Assembly (NCBI RefSeq): GCF_004519315.1
Contig: NZ_SOZE01000001.1
Span: 248,001-312,000 of the forward strand
Direction of reading: 5' to 3'
Origin: Mucilaginibacter psychrotolerans
Lineage (GTDB): Bacteria > Bacteroidota > Bacteroidia > Sphingobacteriales > Sphingobacteriaceae
Length of the DNA: 64,000 bases
The notes beneath the pieces were generated by a model. It saw only the letters and a program-made list of their open reading frames with translations, was not told where the DNA came from and ran no database searches. Made by a program: the position numbers and the translations under genes. Below are positions 53,962 through 63,453 of this stretch, in pieces. Within the stretch, counting starts at the first letter, position 1. Every line of letters starts with the position of its first letter.

Positions 53962-54897
53962 TTAAGGTTCCAATCGTGCAAGCGCATCGGTTGTGCCGCA
54001 GTATCCTCTCCATTTGATATAATTGACTTTACCAGCAAACGCATTATGTACAAACCAACCTTTTACTTTTCTAAGTGGTACAGTCCAACCCGGAATTTTT
54101 TTCCACGGGTTTATACCATGGCTGTGCAATAGCTTAATCCAGGAGTGGTTGGTGTTATTGAGCAGTTTTGCAAGATAAGCTACTTCCATCCGTTCTTTAG
54201 GGATAATATGATGAAGCACTAGTTGCGGGAAATAGCCTACCAGCCATCCGCTTCTTAATAACTCCAAAACGATATCATTGTCGCCGCCTGAAGCGAGTGA
54301 GGTGCCAGTACGGTCGGTAATCATATTTTGCTGACTTTGCGCTTTTTTCATATACGAAGCAAGGGCTTCCTTACGGATGGCCATACCCGCACCGATGGGT
54401 CCATATTGCGGGTAGTTGTTTTGCCAAGACTGGATATGTGTTTCATGACCCATATCGCGAAGGGCCAGGCTTCCATAAAATTCCTTAAGCCACGATGGAG
54501 GGGTGATTTCAAATTCGGGAAGCGATTTGCCGCCAATTGCACCAAGGCCGGCTTGGTTACCGAAGATTGTGGTAGCGTTTTGCAGGTAGTTTTCGTCGAG
54601 CAGATTATCATCGTCTACCATAACTAATAGACTGTTTTTTGCAGCGTTGAACCCTCTTAGGCGTGCATAGGTAAGGCCTTGCATGGGTTCACGCAGAATA
54701 ATGGCATCAGGATGCCAGCTTAAATCTGCTTTAACAGGCGGGGTGGAGTTATTATCCACTATAATAAGTTCCCATTGGGTTAAAGCCAACGTTTGTGCCT
54801 TTAGGGCTACCAATGTTTTGTTTAACCTATCCCTATTTGGGTTATAGGTTGGGATGATGACCGATATGGAAAAAACCGCTTCTTCTTTATTATTCAT
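53962..54897 (-). CDS. Glycosyltransferase family 2
   Basis: From ATG 54897 (MNNKEEAVFSISVIIPTYNPNRDRLNKTLVAL) the protein has 311 residues; the first ATG at 54948 lies inside the upstream gene. GT2 features are IIVDNNSTPP, VMVDDDNLLDENYL (DDD at the DXD site), a GPIGAGMAIRK acceptor segment and GGDNDIVLELLRSGW (catalytic Asp region). It overlaps the acyltransferase gene by 8 bp. Confidence 0.9.
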   Translation of the reverse strand: MNNKEEAVFSISVIIPTYNPNRDRLNKTLVALKAQTLALTQWELIIVDNNSTPPVKADLSWHPDAIILREPMQGLTYARLRGFNAAKNSLLVMVDDDNLLDENYLQNATTIFGNQAGLGAIGGKSLPEFEITPPSWLKEFYGSLALRDMGHETHIQSWQNNYPQYGPIGAGMAIRKEALASYMKKAQSQQNMITDRTGTSLASGGDNDIVLELLRSGWLVGYFPQLVLHHIIPKERMEVAYLAKLLNNTNHSWIKLLHSHGINPWKKIPGWTVPLRKVKGWFVHNAFAGKVNYIKWRGYCGTTDALARLEP

Positions 54898-55987
54898 TCC
54901 GTGGCGTTTGGTTTCGCACCCCACTATTAGAAAACAAAGGCCATGCAAACAGGGCGTCTGTTTTCTTTCGTAAGTTTATAAATGGCCGTTCAATTAATAC
55001 GAAGCTTAAGAAAGCTAACGCGATTGATAATAAAAAGCTGGTTAATACGAACACCGGTGCACTTAAGCGATTATTCGTCAACTGAAACAGCATGTGCTGC
55101 ACCGGGAAGCTATAGATATAGATCCCATAAGATAAATCATATCTAAGCCTCAGCTTAAATTGTTGAAATATGTTTATCAGGACAACCGCTATAAGAAGCG
55201 GCGATACTAAGTGGAAACCACCAAATTTTAACAACAGCAAAGCGAATAGTAACGCAAATAAAGACCCTCTTAGGTCGAATTTAAACTGATCTTTAAATAC
55301 ATAAATCAACGACCCTGCGAAATATGAAACATAAACTTTTAACGCCGGGGATAAGATAATTAAGGTTGGGCCGTAATTTTTGATAAAGTTAAAACTGATG
55401 GCGAAGTAAGCCAGGACGCTTACGAACGTAATCAAATAAAGCATTTTATTTCGACCAAATAAACCAAACCAGCCGGCAATAACGGTAAAGACGTAACATT
55501 GTACCTCAGGGTACAAACTCCAGAGACTTCCGTTGAGCGAACCCTTGTAGGCCGCATTGGTTAATACATTCTTAATACTCCATTGGTTTATCTTCAACAG
55601 GAAATCGCAGAAAAAGAAGCTTACCGCCCCACCCTCGCCGGTAATGCTGAAACTGCTTAACGGCCCGGTTTTAATGGTATAAATAATGGGAGCTAAAACA
55701 AATGATGTGATAAAGAGGCATACCCAAAAGCCCGGCAAAATCCTCAACAGACGATGGGTGATAAACTTGCCGATGTTTGCGGTATTTTCAAAGCTTCCCG
55801 TAATCAGATATCCGCTTAAAGAAAAAAAGCCCATAACTCCGAGTTCTCCAAAATTGGTTTGCCCTTTAGCTAAATAGCTAACAGGATCCAGTAATTGATA
55901 ATTCCCTAACAGCAAGCTATGCGTTATCACCACGCTTAAGGCCAAAAGCAATCGTAATAAATCAAAAGCGTTTTCTTTACTTTTCAT
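54890..55987 (-). CDS. Acyltransferase-3 family protein
   Basis: The 365-residue protein has about ten transmembrane segments. The N-terminal LLRLLLALSVVITHSLLLGNYQLLDPVSYL carries the conserved His of the family. GVMGFFSLSGYLITGSFE and the C-terminal SFVLIERPFINLR follow. OafA/YrhL-type enzymes transfer acetyl or other acyl groups to sugars across the membrane. It probably modifies the polysaccharide of this locus. Confidence 0.9.
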   Translation of the reverse strand: MKSKENAFDLLRLLLALSVVITHSLLLGNYQLLDPVSYLAKGQTNFGELGVMGFFSLSGYLITGSFENTANIGKFITHRLLRILPGFWVCLFITSFVLAPIIYTIKTGPLSSFSITGEGGAVSFFFCDFLLKINQWSIKNVLTNAAYKGSLNGSLWSLYPEVQCYVFTVIAGWFGLFGRNKMLYLITFVSVLAYFAISFNFIKNYGPTLIILSPALKVYVSYFAGSLIYVFKDQFKFDLRGSLFALLFALLLLKFGGFHLVSPLLIAVVLINIFQQFKLRLRYDLSYGIYIYSFPVQHMLFQLTNNRLSAPVFVLTSFLLSIALAFLSFVLIERPFINLRKKTDALFAWPLFSNSGVRNQTPRNE

Positions 55988-56032
55988 TTATAAAGTAAGG
56001 AGCAAGTTTCTACTGAAGTATGCCATTAATTA

Positions 56033-56968
56033 TCAATTATAAAGAATATCTACAGGCACGGGCTTGCTGCTATTTTCCAATTCTTTTAAAATTTCGGAGA
56101 TCGCCATATCTGTGGATATTTGCGTCATGCACATCCTGCCGTATCCGCACAGGTTGTTGAGCCAGCATGGCGAACAATGAACCGCTGAATAAATATTACA
56201 GAAGCTATTGTAACCGGTTTGCGCCGGTGTTTCCCGGCCACCGTATACGATAACGCTCCTGCAATCTACCGCGCGTGCAAGGTGCATTGTAAAGCCTGCA
56301 TACGCAATCAATAAAACAGAATTTTTTAATATCGCCGCGCTTTCCCGCAGGGTTGTTTTTCCCCTAAGGTCGGTTACGTTGTTCAAAGGGTAGTCGTTGT
56401 GCGCACCAATCTGCACAAAATCATATTCTGCCCTAAACCTATCTACAATTTCCTGGTAACGCTCGTCTATCCATTCTTTGTTTTTAACAGGTGTTTTTGC
56501 GCTGGTATTTGAAACGGCAATTGCAATTTGCTTTTTTGAGATCATGCCCTTTTTCGATTCCTCGGCTGTGAGATAAAAATCGGGCTTGTTTTCAATGGCT
56601 CCGTTTAGGCCAATCATGTCGGCCATTTTTAGCACAATATGTTTTTCCGGGATCTTATTTTGATCAGTAACGGGGTCATAGTAGGTATATTTTAACGGAA
56701 TTATTTTTGCGCCTATCAAATTAAGCAGCGTAGTAGATAACAAAGTATCGTACGGTATAACTGCCACAAAGGGGTTATGCTGGTATAGTTGAGGATAGTC
56801 GCATTTTATCCATGTTTTTTTTTGATGCTTTTTGTGAATTTCTTTCGCAAGAATAGTGAGGAGCAAATTGTCGCCCAGAGATTCTCCGAAAGATAAAACG
56901 TATGCAGGCACACCAAATCGAAAAAGTTTTTTGAGGGTGGATAGTATCGTTTTAATCGAGCTGATCAT
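56033..56968 (-). CDS. Glycosyltransferase family 9-like protein
   Basis: The 311-residue protein starts MISSIKTILSTLKKLFRFGVPAYVLSFGESLGDNLLLTILAKEIHKK, with the GDNLLLT type of N-terminal motif. The C-terminal half includes FVQIGAHNDYPLNNVTDLRGKTTLRESAAILKNSVLLIAYAGFTMHLARAV, typical of heptosyltransferase-like GT9 donor domains, and a Cys-rich VHCSPCWLNNLCGYGRMCM tail common to these enzymes. It would add a sugar to the glycan. Intergenic gaps of 45 and 63 bp make it slightly isolated. Confidence 0.8.
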   Translation of the reverse strand: MISSIKTILSTLKKLFRFGVPAYVLSFGESLGDNLLLTILAKEIHKKHQKKTWIKCDYPQLYQHNPFVAVIPYDTLLSTTLLNLIGAKIIPLKYTYYDPVTDQNKIPEKHIVLKMADMIGLNGAIENKPDFYLTAEESKKGMISKKQIAIAVSNTSAKTPVKNKEWIDERYQEIVDRFRAEYDFVQIGAHNDYPLNNVTDLRGKTTLRESAAILKNSVLLIAYAGFTMHLARAVDCRSVIVYGGRETPAQTGYNSFCNIYSAVHCSPCWLNNLCGYGRMCMTQISTDMAISEILKELENSSKPVPVDILYN

Positions 56969-57031
56969 TTACTTGGTGTAAAACGCAATTTAGAAAACCG
57001 CTAAGCATGAATTTTCTATGCCGGGCATTTA

Positions 57032-58114
57032 TTACTGTTGCCGAGCTAAATTATGTTGCATTACCTTGTTTACTTTGTTTACCCATAAATCTAAACCATA
57101 GGGATTCCAGTGTGCATCGCTTATGTAAAACAGGTTGTTTCTGCTTGCCTTATAGTCGTTATAAACACTAATAACAGGCAAGGCGTTGCCCAACTCAACT
57201 CTTTCTAACAGGTGGTTATAAGGCCCCCGATTAGGGTCGTAAATGGAAACGGCGTTGGGTATTGCGGCTAAAAAAACGCTTTTGAAGCCTATGTTTTTAT
57301 AATAGTCGCCTGCTTTTTTAAGTTGATGGTTAATTTCACCTACTTGTTTGTTTGTGCGGTTTGTAAAGGCTGACTGGGCACTGCTGGTATCTACCGAAAT
57401 ATTTAAAAACAAGCGCTTTTTATTTGAGCTTACTGCAACCTCATTCGCCACCCGGCCAAAGAGCGTGTAGTTTAACCATGCCTTGGCCTCCTTTATTGGC
57501 GTAAATATCTTATCGTCAAACAACAGTAATTCTACGTTTCGACTAAGGTCCTTATTGAATAATATATTGATTGCCCTTGTTGGCAAGGTAACAGGTTTTA
57601 CTGCAGTTGTAACCGATTGCGGCTTGTTCTCCCAGGGCTGTTTATCTGCTTCGCTAAAAGTAAAATCATTTAAATTTCGTTCGGCAAATTCCAACATCAG
57701 GTAGTTTTGTTTGGTAGAATCCAAAGCCGTGGTCGGCAACGGAAAGCGCCTGTCTAAAAAAAACACATTGTCGAATGCGTCAAAAGCTCCGCTAAGCGTT
57801 TTATCCGCCAGGAAGCTATCTCCAATAATGTATAATATGCGGTTGCTTGTGGTTGTTCGATCGCGCGTATATTGTTTAAAGGGCTCTAATGGATGTTTAT
57901 ACCGGGGCAGGTAGCAAAGCCCGTAAAGATCTCCATCGCGCCAACGGTCAGACCGGACGAAGAACCGGTGGTATAAGGATAGTTTATCGTTGGCGGTGAG
58001 GTGGTCATAGTAACGGTCTTGTTTTATCTTGTTAATAAACGACTGGTTCATGGCGGCGACTAACAATGCCCCGCTCAATACTAAAAGTATAACGCCAAAT
58101 AGTTTGTGCTTCAA
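57032..58114 (-). CDS. AlgJ/AlgX-like SGNH protein, O-acetylation partner
   Basis: The 360-residue protein has an N-terminal membrane anchor (residues 5-22). The SGNH Ser is in YIIGDSFLAD (GDS 98-100), and the Asp/His pair is in SDAHWNPYG (about D333, H335). The order matches the alginate O-acetyltransferase accessory proteins AlgJ/AlgX, in which the MBOAT passes an acetyl group to a periplasmic SGNH enzyme. It overlaps the MBOAT gene by 4 bp, which supports the pairing. Confidence 0.85.
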   Translation of the reverse strand: MKHKLFGVILLVLSGALLVAAMNQSFINKIKQDRYYDHLTANDKLSLYHRFFVRSDRWRDGDLYGLCYLPRYKHPLEPFKQYTRDRTTTSNRILYIIGDSFLADKTLSGAFDAFDNVFFLDRRFPLPTTALDSTKQNYLMLEFAERNLNDFTFSEADKQPWENKPQSVTTAVKPVTLPTRAINILFNKDLSRNVELLLFDDKIFTPIKEAKAWLNYTLFGRVANEVAVSSNKKRLFLNISVDTSSAQSAFTNRTNKQVGEINHQLKKAGDYYKNIGFKSVFLAAIPNAVSIYDPNRGPYNHLLERVELGNALPVISVYNDYKASRNNLFYISDAHWNPYGLDLWVNKVNKVMQHNLARQQ

Positions 58115-59499
58115 AATTGAAAGTAAATAAATTGCGAATCATTAAACACGCCAAGGAAATAGCAAGCAACACCCAAAGCCATGGCCGCAGTTATCTTTTT
58201 ATTATCCGAGAATTCCGCTGAACGGTTTAAATACCATTCACCAGCCAATAACAAAGCAATGATGCACCCACAATAATAAAGTTCACTTACCTGCATTACA
58301 CCACTTGCACCATAACCATAACTCGGCCCCGAAAACACTGTGCGCAATATGTATATAGCATCTGTGATGGTATTTGCCCTAAAAAATACCCAGGCGAGGG
58401 ATACTAAATTAAAGGTTACCAGCCAACCTAGCCAACCAGCCTTTGGCAGATTTATTTTTAGCTTTTTTATTGCTTGATAGGTTATTAACAACAGGCCATG
58501 TATTCCGCCCCACACTAAATATTTCCAGTTGGCACCATGCCAAAGTCCGCTTATGATAAAAACTATCATGATATTTACACAAGTGACAGCAAAACTGATC
58601 CTGCTGCCGCCAAGCGGAATGTAAACGTAATCACGAAACCATGAGGAAAGAGAAATGTGCCACTTACTCCAAAATTCTGATATGTTTTTTGCCAGATAGG
58701 GCATATGAAAGTTACGCATCAGGTTTATCCCCAGCGTCATCGCGGCCCCGACGGCAATATCAGAGTACCCGCTGAAATCGCAATATATCTGGATAGCAAA
58801 AAAGTAGATAGCAAAAAGTAAGTCGAGGCTTGTGTGACGGTGCGGGTCGGAGAAAACAGGTTCGACGTAAAGGCCTAACCTATCGGCAATAACTACCTTT
58901 TTAAATACCCCAACCATTATTAAAAATAAACCCGCAATAAAAGTGCTTTTAACAAATTTGTGGGTAAGATGCAATTGGGGCAAAATATGTTGCGGGCGTT
59001 CAATAGGGCCTGCCACCATTTGCGGGTAAAAAAGCACGTAAAGTGCGTATATTCCAAAATGACGTTCGGCCTTTTGATTGCCACGGTACACCTCTATGGT
59101 GTAACTCATGGCCTGAAAGGTGTGGAATGACAAACCAATTGGTAAGATGATATTTAATAAAGGGATTTGCGGCCCTTTTGCCAAAGCCGAAAGAAGGTTG
59201 ATGTTTTGTGCTAAGAAATCAAAGTATTTATAAAAGGCCAATACGCCAATATTTGCCACGAGGCTTATAATGAGGAATAGCTTTCGCTTGCTTCCCGTTG
59301 CACTCTCTATACATAGGCCGGCAACATAATCAACAACTATGGTGAACAGTATAATTAATATATATACTGGCTTAAAGTACATGTAAAAATAGCAACTCGC
59401 TATTAACAGCCATATCCAGCGGAACTTACCCGGAACAAGGTAATACCCGCAAGTGACCATTATAAAGAACAGTAAGAAAAGCAAGGAATTAAAAAGCAT
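58111..59499 (-). CDS. MBOAT family O-acyltransferase, AlgI-like
   Basis: The 462-residue membrane protein has about eleven transmembrane segments. The MBOAT catalytic His is in GLWHGANWKYLVWGGIHG. The conserved FNFH-equivalent region is FHTFQAMSYTIEVYRG, and NISEFWSKWHISLSSWFRDYVYIPLGGSR carries the characteristic active-site block. It carries acyl groups from acetyl-CoA across the membrane to the AlgJ-like partner encoded next. Product: O-acetylated exopolysaccharide, inferred. Confidence 0.93.
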   Translation of the reverse strand: MLFNSLLFLLFFIMVTCGYYLVPGKFRWIWLLIASCYFYMYFKPVYILIILFTIVVDYVAGLCIESATGSKRKLFLIISLVANIGVLAFYKYFDFLAQNINLLSALAKGPQIPLLNIILPIGLSFHTFQAMSYTIEVYRGNQKAERHFGIYALYVLFYPQMVAGPIERPQHILPQLHLTHKFVKSTFIAGLFLIMVGVFKKVVIADRLGLYVEPVFSDPHRHTSLDLLFAIYFFAIQIYCDFSGYSDIAVGAAMTLGINLMRNFHMPYLAKNISEFWSKWHISLSSWFRDYVYIPLGGSRISFAVTCVNIMIVFIISGLWHGANWKYLVWGGIHGLLLITYQAIKKLKINLPKAGWLGWLVTFNLVSLAWVFFRANTITDAIYILRTVFSGPSYGYGASGVMQVSELYYCGCIIALLLAGEWYLNRSAEFSDNKKITAAMALGVACYFLGVFNDSQFIYFQF

Positions 59500-59576
59500 T
59501 GTCGAATATTAAATGTGCCGTTATTTTATGAGGCTATAGGGCGTTTCCATTCCACCTTTTGAATTTCGTGATTAAA

Positions 59577-60488
59577 TTAGTTTGCGTATAAACGGTGTTG
59601 CTCTTCTACTGCTATCAGCTCATCGGCCACTTTGTCGTCGTCAGCGTGGAATGCAATAATATCCATGTAATAAATTTTGGCGTTTTTGCCATCCACATAA
59701 TCAAACATTTGTTTCATGAATTTTTGATTGCTTAGTGTAGACGAGAACATAAACCGCCCGTCGCTTTCGTAGAACAAGATAGTGTTATAGTTATGGTTAT
59801 GCAACCATGGGAAAATGCTGAATGGGTCCGTTTCCACAACTTCCAGGTTTTCTCTGTTAAATTCAAAAAGGATTGCGGGTTTTACAGATGCGATAAATTT
59901 ATCGCCTCCCCGGATAATCTTCAAATCGAAGCCTTCGGTGTCTATCTTCAATAGTTTGCATGAATCGTTTAACACCTTGTTTTGATACAGATAATCGATG
60001 CTGGAAAATTTGGTGAGGGTAGAGCTATTGCTTTTTTTGGATGGCACAATGGTAAGGTTGTGCCCCACTTTTGTAAAAGTGCAATCCATTTCCACGTTCC
60101 GATCAGACAGGAAGGTTTTTATCAATTGTACATTTTTAAATTGCGCAGTGTTGCTGGCGTACGATTCGGCAAGCATGCCGTCGCCTTCAACGCTTATTAC
60201 CGGCACATCAGCGCCCGTTTTTATCAGTGCTACGCTATCACCCTGGTTAGCACCAATATCGACAGCCGATAGGTGGAGGAAGTGATTATTTAAAACAGAA
60301 GTAAGTCTGGTAAGCGATGCGCCGTATTCTTTGGAATACCAATAGCACTCTTTAAGCCCGTTGCCATTAGAAAGTTGAAGTTCAAAATTGCCCACTTTTA
60401 CGGTACTCGTTCCCTCTGTAAGTGGTTTAATATTCTTTACCAGCGAGTAGCCCAGTAAGTTGAAGGCTTTTCTGATTAATTGTTTCAT
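59577..60488 (-). CDS. FkbM family methyltransferase
   Basis: The 303-residue protein has the FkbM signature with AVDIGANQGDSVALI (SAM motif I), VISVEGDGMLAESY, and LLKIDTEGFDLKIIRGGDKFIASVKPAILFEFNREN, a pattern found in O-methyltransferases for sugars and macrolides. It would methylate a glycan hydroxyl. It lies 18 bp upstream of the following gene and 77 bp from the MBOAT gene. Confidence 0.9.
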   Translation of the reverse strand: MKQLIRKAFNLLGYSLVKNIKPLTEGTSTVKVGNFELQLSNGNGLKECYWYSKEYGASLTRLTSVLNNHFLHLSAVDIGANQGDSVALIKTGADVPVISVEGDGMLAESYASNTAQFKNVQLIKTFLSDRNVEMDCTFTKVGHNLTIVPSKKSNSSTLTKFSSIDYLYQNKVLNDSCKLLKIDTEGFDLKIIRGGDKFIASVKPAILFEFNRENLEVVETDPFSIFPWLHNHNYNTILFYESDGRFMFSSTLSNQKFMKQMFDYVDGKNAKIYYMDIIAFHADDDKVADELIAVEEQHRLYAN

Positions 60489-60506
60489 TTATTGGTTCGG
60501 GTGTGT

Positions 60507-61430
60507 TTAGATAATCTTTAACAGGTGGTATAATTTCATGCGGATGCGGTTGAGGAAACTAATCCTCTTCCACTCATGGACCGGCCCATGTGCATCTGCC
60601 GCCCACATTTTTACATGGTCTTCCTGCCATTTAGCTGCCATGGTGGGGTTGGTGGTTTTAGCGTTTTGGTGTACGTGCGCTACAGACAGTGGCTGTTTTA
60701 ACCGGCTGCGTTTGTGACCCTTTACCAGCCGCAGCCATAGCTCATAATCGAGCGCGCAATGCATTTCTTCCCATATTGGCTGGTGGATGGATGCCCGCCA
60801 AAAGCACGATGGCTGCGCAAGCGTAGGTATCTTGATAAAATAATCGGGGAAGGGGGCCACTTTGATTAGGCTGAGCTTTTCGCTCTCATCCAAATCGTAG
60901 GCGTAGCCATAAACAAATGCTGGTTTTTTACTGCCATTAAAAGTGGTGGCAACCAAATTAAACACCCCTTCAAGATAATAATCGTCGCTGTTTATCCAGG
61001 CGTAGTAATCGCCGGATGCCAGACTGAAACCCATGTTGATGGCATGGCTTTGGCCCCTGTCGGGTTTGCTTTGCCAGTAGCTTAGCCAGGGGCTATATTT
61101 TTTGATGATGGCCTCGCTTTCATCCGTACTGTCGCCATCGATAATGATATACTCCAGGTTGGGATAGTTTTGCAGCAATACCGAGCGGATAGTTTTTTCG
61201 AGGTACGCCGCCTGGTTGTACGATGGCGTAACGATAGTAATCTTAGGCCAGTCGATATCCTTGCTATACACATTGGGACCGGTCTCCGAATCAAAAGGCC
61301 AGCCATTTCCCGCTGCTTTTGGCAATTGAGCCAATAGTCCTCCAGCCGCAGCAGGCGAAACGGGCAGGGGATAATCAATCCCTTTATCTGCAAACTCCTG
61401 TCGGTATAATTTTAGGTCGGGCAGGATCAT
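60507..61430 (-). CDS. Glycosyltransferase family 2
   Basis: The 307-residue protein has a leader of about 60 residues (MILPDLKLYRQEFADKGIDYPL...GPNVYSKDIDWP) before the GT2 domain ITIVTPSYNQAAYLEKTIRSVLLQNYPNLEYIIIDGDSTDES. DXD-like NSDDYY occurs at the nucleotide site and a late ALDYELWLRLVKG is at the catalytic Asp position. This N-terminal extension with SYNQ is typical of capsule GT2 enzymes. It overlaps the next gene upstream by 4 bp. Confidence 0.9.
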   Translation of the reverse strand: MILPDLKLYRQEFADKGIDYPLPVSPAAAGGLLAQLPKAAGNGWPFDSETGPNVYSKDIDWPKITIVTPSYNQAAYLEKTIRSVLLQNYPNLEYIIIDGDSTDESEAIIKKYSPWLSYWQSKPDRGQSHAINMGFSLASGDYYAWINSDDYYLEGVFNLVATTFNGSKKPAFVYGYAYDLDESEKLSLIKVAPFPDYFIKIPTLAQPSCFWRASIHQPIWEEMHCALDYELWLRLVKGHKRSRLKQPLSVAHVHQNAKTTNPTMAAKWQEDHVKMWAADAHGPVHEWKRISFLNRIRMKLYHLLKII

Positions 61431-62575
61431 GATTTGCAGACGATTAAAAAATTGCGGCCAAATTTTTCGATATGGCTTTGGTAGGCATCGCTTTTATATA
61501 ATGGGGGTAAGGCTGGCTCATTCGTGGCCTTGTTAAGTAAGTTCACCAGTTCGTCCATATCATTAGGGGCGAAGAATTGCGCACTGCTGCCGGCGAGCTG
61601 TTCCTGGTGTACATTAATCGCCGATGCGATCAGCGCTTTGTTCATGGCTTTGGCATCTTCTACAACGGTGCTCCAGCCTTCGAAAAAGGATGGCTGGATG
61701 ATGGCGATAGATTCCGCCATCAGTTTCAATTGCTCTTTCCTATCTATAAAGCCCAGGAATTTGATGTTGCCTGCCATATCATTATCGGCAACATATTTTT
61801 CTAAGGAGGCAAAATAATCGGGATGGCGGTAATCAATGGTTTTACCGGTAAAGGCAACCATGATTTCTGTACCCTGCTTTTTTAGTTTATCTACCGCTTT
61901 AAGTACCGTAAGCTGGTTTTTATGTTTCCAGAACTGGTTAGGGCAGATAAAAAACCGCGTTGGTAATTGGTGTTTATGAAGCAGCGATGCAATATCTAAC
62001 TGCTGGTAAGGCGGATGGGTTACTGCAAAAGGCAACACATGCAATTTTACAGTATGGCCGGGGTACAAGGCCTTAAAATGGGCCAATGCATCTTCGCTGC
62101 TTAAAATTAAAGTCTCTGCCGAGGATTGAATGGTGTGTTGATGTTTCTTAATGGTATCTATTGCTTCGGCCGTAAAAAATTCCGGTGCGAAGCTTTCCTG
62201 GAAATCGGCGATCCAGTATATTTTTTTGGTAGCGAGCGATTGCTGCACGCACTCATAATACGGGAAAGCGGCATCGAGCCCTTTTATCTTTTGATTGAAT
62301 ACGGTTGTCTTGAGCAATCTGTTTGCAACCTTGTTTACAAATCTGAAAAGCCTGTTGCTTTCCCCTGAACTCAATTGGAAACTGATATACGGGTAGCTGA
62401 GCTTGTTTTGTGCTACCCGAACATCTGTTTGATTGGCGGCAAGGATTACGATATGCGGCTTTTCTGCATCGGGCAGGGTATCTAAGGCGTTAATCAAATT
62501 CTCGATATAGTAGGAGCCGCCTATCCAAAGCTCGTTGTATGTATAGCTTAAAGCTATCCTTATTCTTTTAGCCAA
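61427..62575 (-). CDS. GT4 glycosyltransferase
   Basis: The 382-residue GT-B protein starts MAKRIRIALSYTYNELWIGGSYYIENLINALDTLP, an N-terminal GGxxY-type loop. FICPNQFWKHKNQLTVLKAVDKL and QPSFFEGWSTVVEDAKAMNKALIASAI supply the GT4 donor site (E-x7-E pattern: FEGWSTVVE). Gene ends overlap the neighbours by 4 and 16 bp. Confidence 0.9.
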   Translation of the reverse strand: MAKRIRIALSYTYNELWIGGSYYIENLINALDTLPDAEKPHIVILAANQTDVRVAQNKLSYPYISFQLSSGESNRLFRFVNKVANRLLKTTVFNQKIKGLDAAFPYYECVQQSLATKKIYWIADFQESFAPEFFTAEAIDTIKKHQHTIQSSAETLILSSEDALAHFKALYPGHTVKLHVLPFAVTHPPYQQLDIASLLHKHQLPTRFFICPNQFWKHKNQLTVLKAVDKLKKQGTEIMVAFTGKTIDYRHPDYFASLEKYVADNDMAGNIKFLGFIDRKEQLKLMAESIAIIQPSFFEGWSTVVEDAKAMNKALIASAINVHQEQLAGSSAQFFAPNDMDELVNLLNKATNEPALPPLYKSDAYQSHIEKFGRNFLIVCKS

Positions 62576-63453
62576 TTGCAGTAATCTGTAAGGCCATCTT
62601 CAAAGCTTATGGTTTGATGATAGCCCAGGTTGTTTAATAATGTGGTATCGGCCTGCCAGTAAAGCGGGTCGCCCTCGCGGTTTTGGCCGCTAAAATTCAA
62701 TGTGCCACCGAATTCGATATTTTGAAGAAACGATTCGGCGGCATACTTAATGGTAGTAGCGCTGCTGTTGGCAACGTTAAAAATGCGTTGCTTAGGTTGC
62801 TGGTAGGCAATCAACACCCAAACAGCATTGGCAATATCCAGCACGTGTATAAATTCCCGTGTTTCGTTGCCGGTGCCGAAGAGCGTAAGGTTATCTGTTG
62901 CTACAGATTTCTTATGTAAGTCCCAAAATAGCTGTTTTTTAAGGCCCCGCCCATATGCCGAAAAGAGGCGCAGTACGTAAGTCTCCAAGCCAAAGTATTG
63001 GTGATACAATGCGCACAATTCTTCGGCTTGTTTTTTATGGATGCCATAAGGCGATAGCGGCGCAAGTGTATGCGCCTCTGTAATGGGTAGGGCTTGCGGG
63101 TTACCGTACACAGCCGCGCTGGATAACTGGATAAATTTGCAGGTGGGTGCATCGTCTTTTATCGCGTTCAGCAGGGTGACCACAAGCTGCACGTTGAGCA
63201 GGTAATCCCTGAGAGGATGCTTAAAAGAATCGGGCACGGAAGCCGCACCGGCGCAGTTAATGCACCAATCGAATTGATGCTCGCCAAAAATTTGTTTAAA
63301 ATCGGCGTTACTGGCATCAATCAGGAAATATTTATCGTCATCGTACACAGCAGTTACGTCGGCTCCGTAAACATCTGCACCGTGCTGTTTTCTCAGAAAA
63401 TCTGCGCAGGCTTTGCCTATGAACCCCATGCTGCCTATTACCAGTATCTTCAT
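62560..63453 (-). CDS. NAD-dependent epimerase/dehydratase
   Basis: The 297-residue extended SDR enzyme starts MKILVIGSMGFIGKACADFLRK with the GxxGxxG NAD-binding loop (GSMGFIG). The catalytic triad is Ser in IQLSSAAVYG and Tyr-x-x-x-Lys in SPYGIHKKQAE. It likely epimerises or dehydrates a nucleotide sugar, e.g. a UDP-hexose, for the polysaccharide. It overlaps one neighbour by 16 bp and shares one base with the acyltransferase. Confidence 0.92.
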   Translation of the reverse strand: MKILVIGSMGFIGKACADFLRKQHGADVYGADVTAVYDDDKYFLIDASNADFKQIFGEHQFDWCINCAGAASVPDSFKHPLRDYLLNVQLVVTLLNAIKDDAPTCKFIQLSSAAVYGNPQALPITEAHTLAPLSPYGIHKKQAEELCALYHQYFGLETYVLRLFSAYGRGLKKQLFWDLHKKSVATDNLTLFGTGNETREFIHVLDIANAVWVLIAYQQPKQRIFNVANSSATTIKYAAESFLQNIEFGGTLNFSGQNREGDPLYWQADTTLLNNLGYHQTISFEDGLTDYCNWLKE

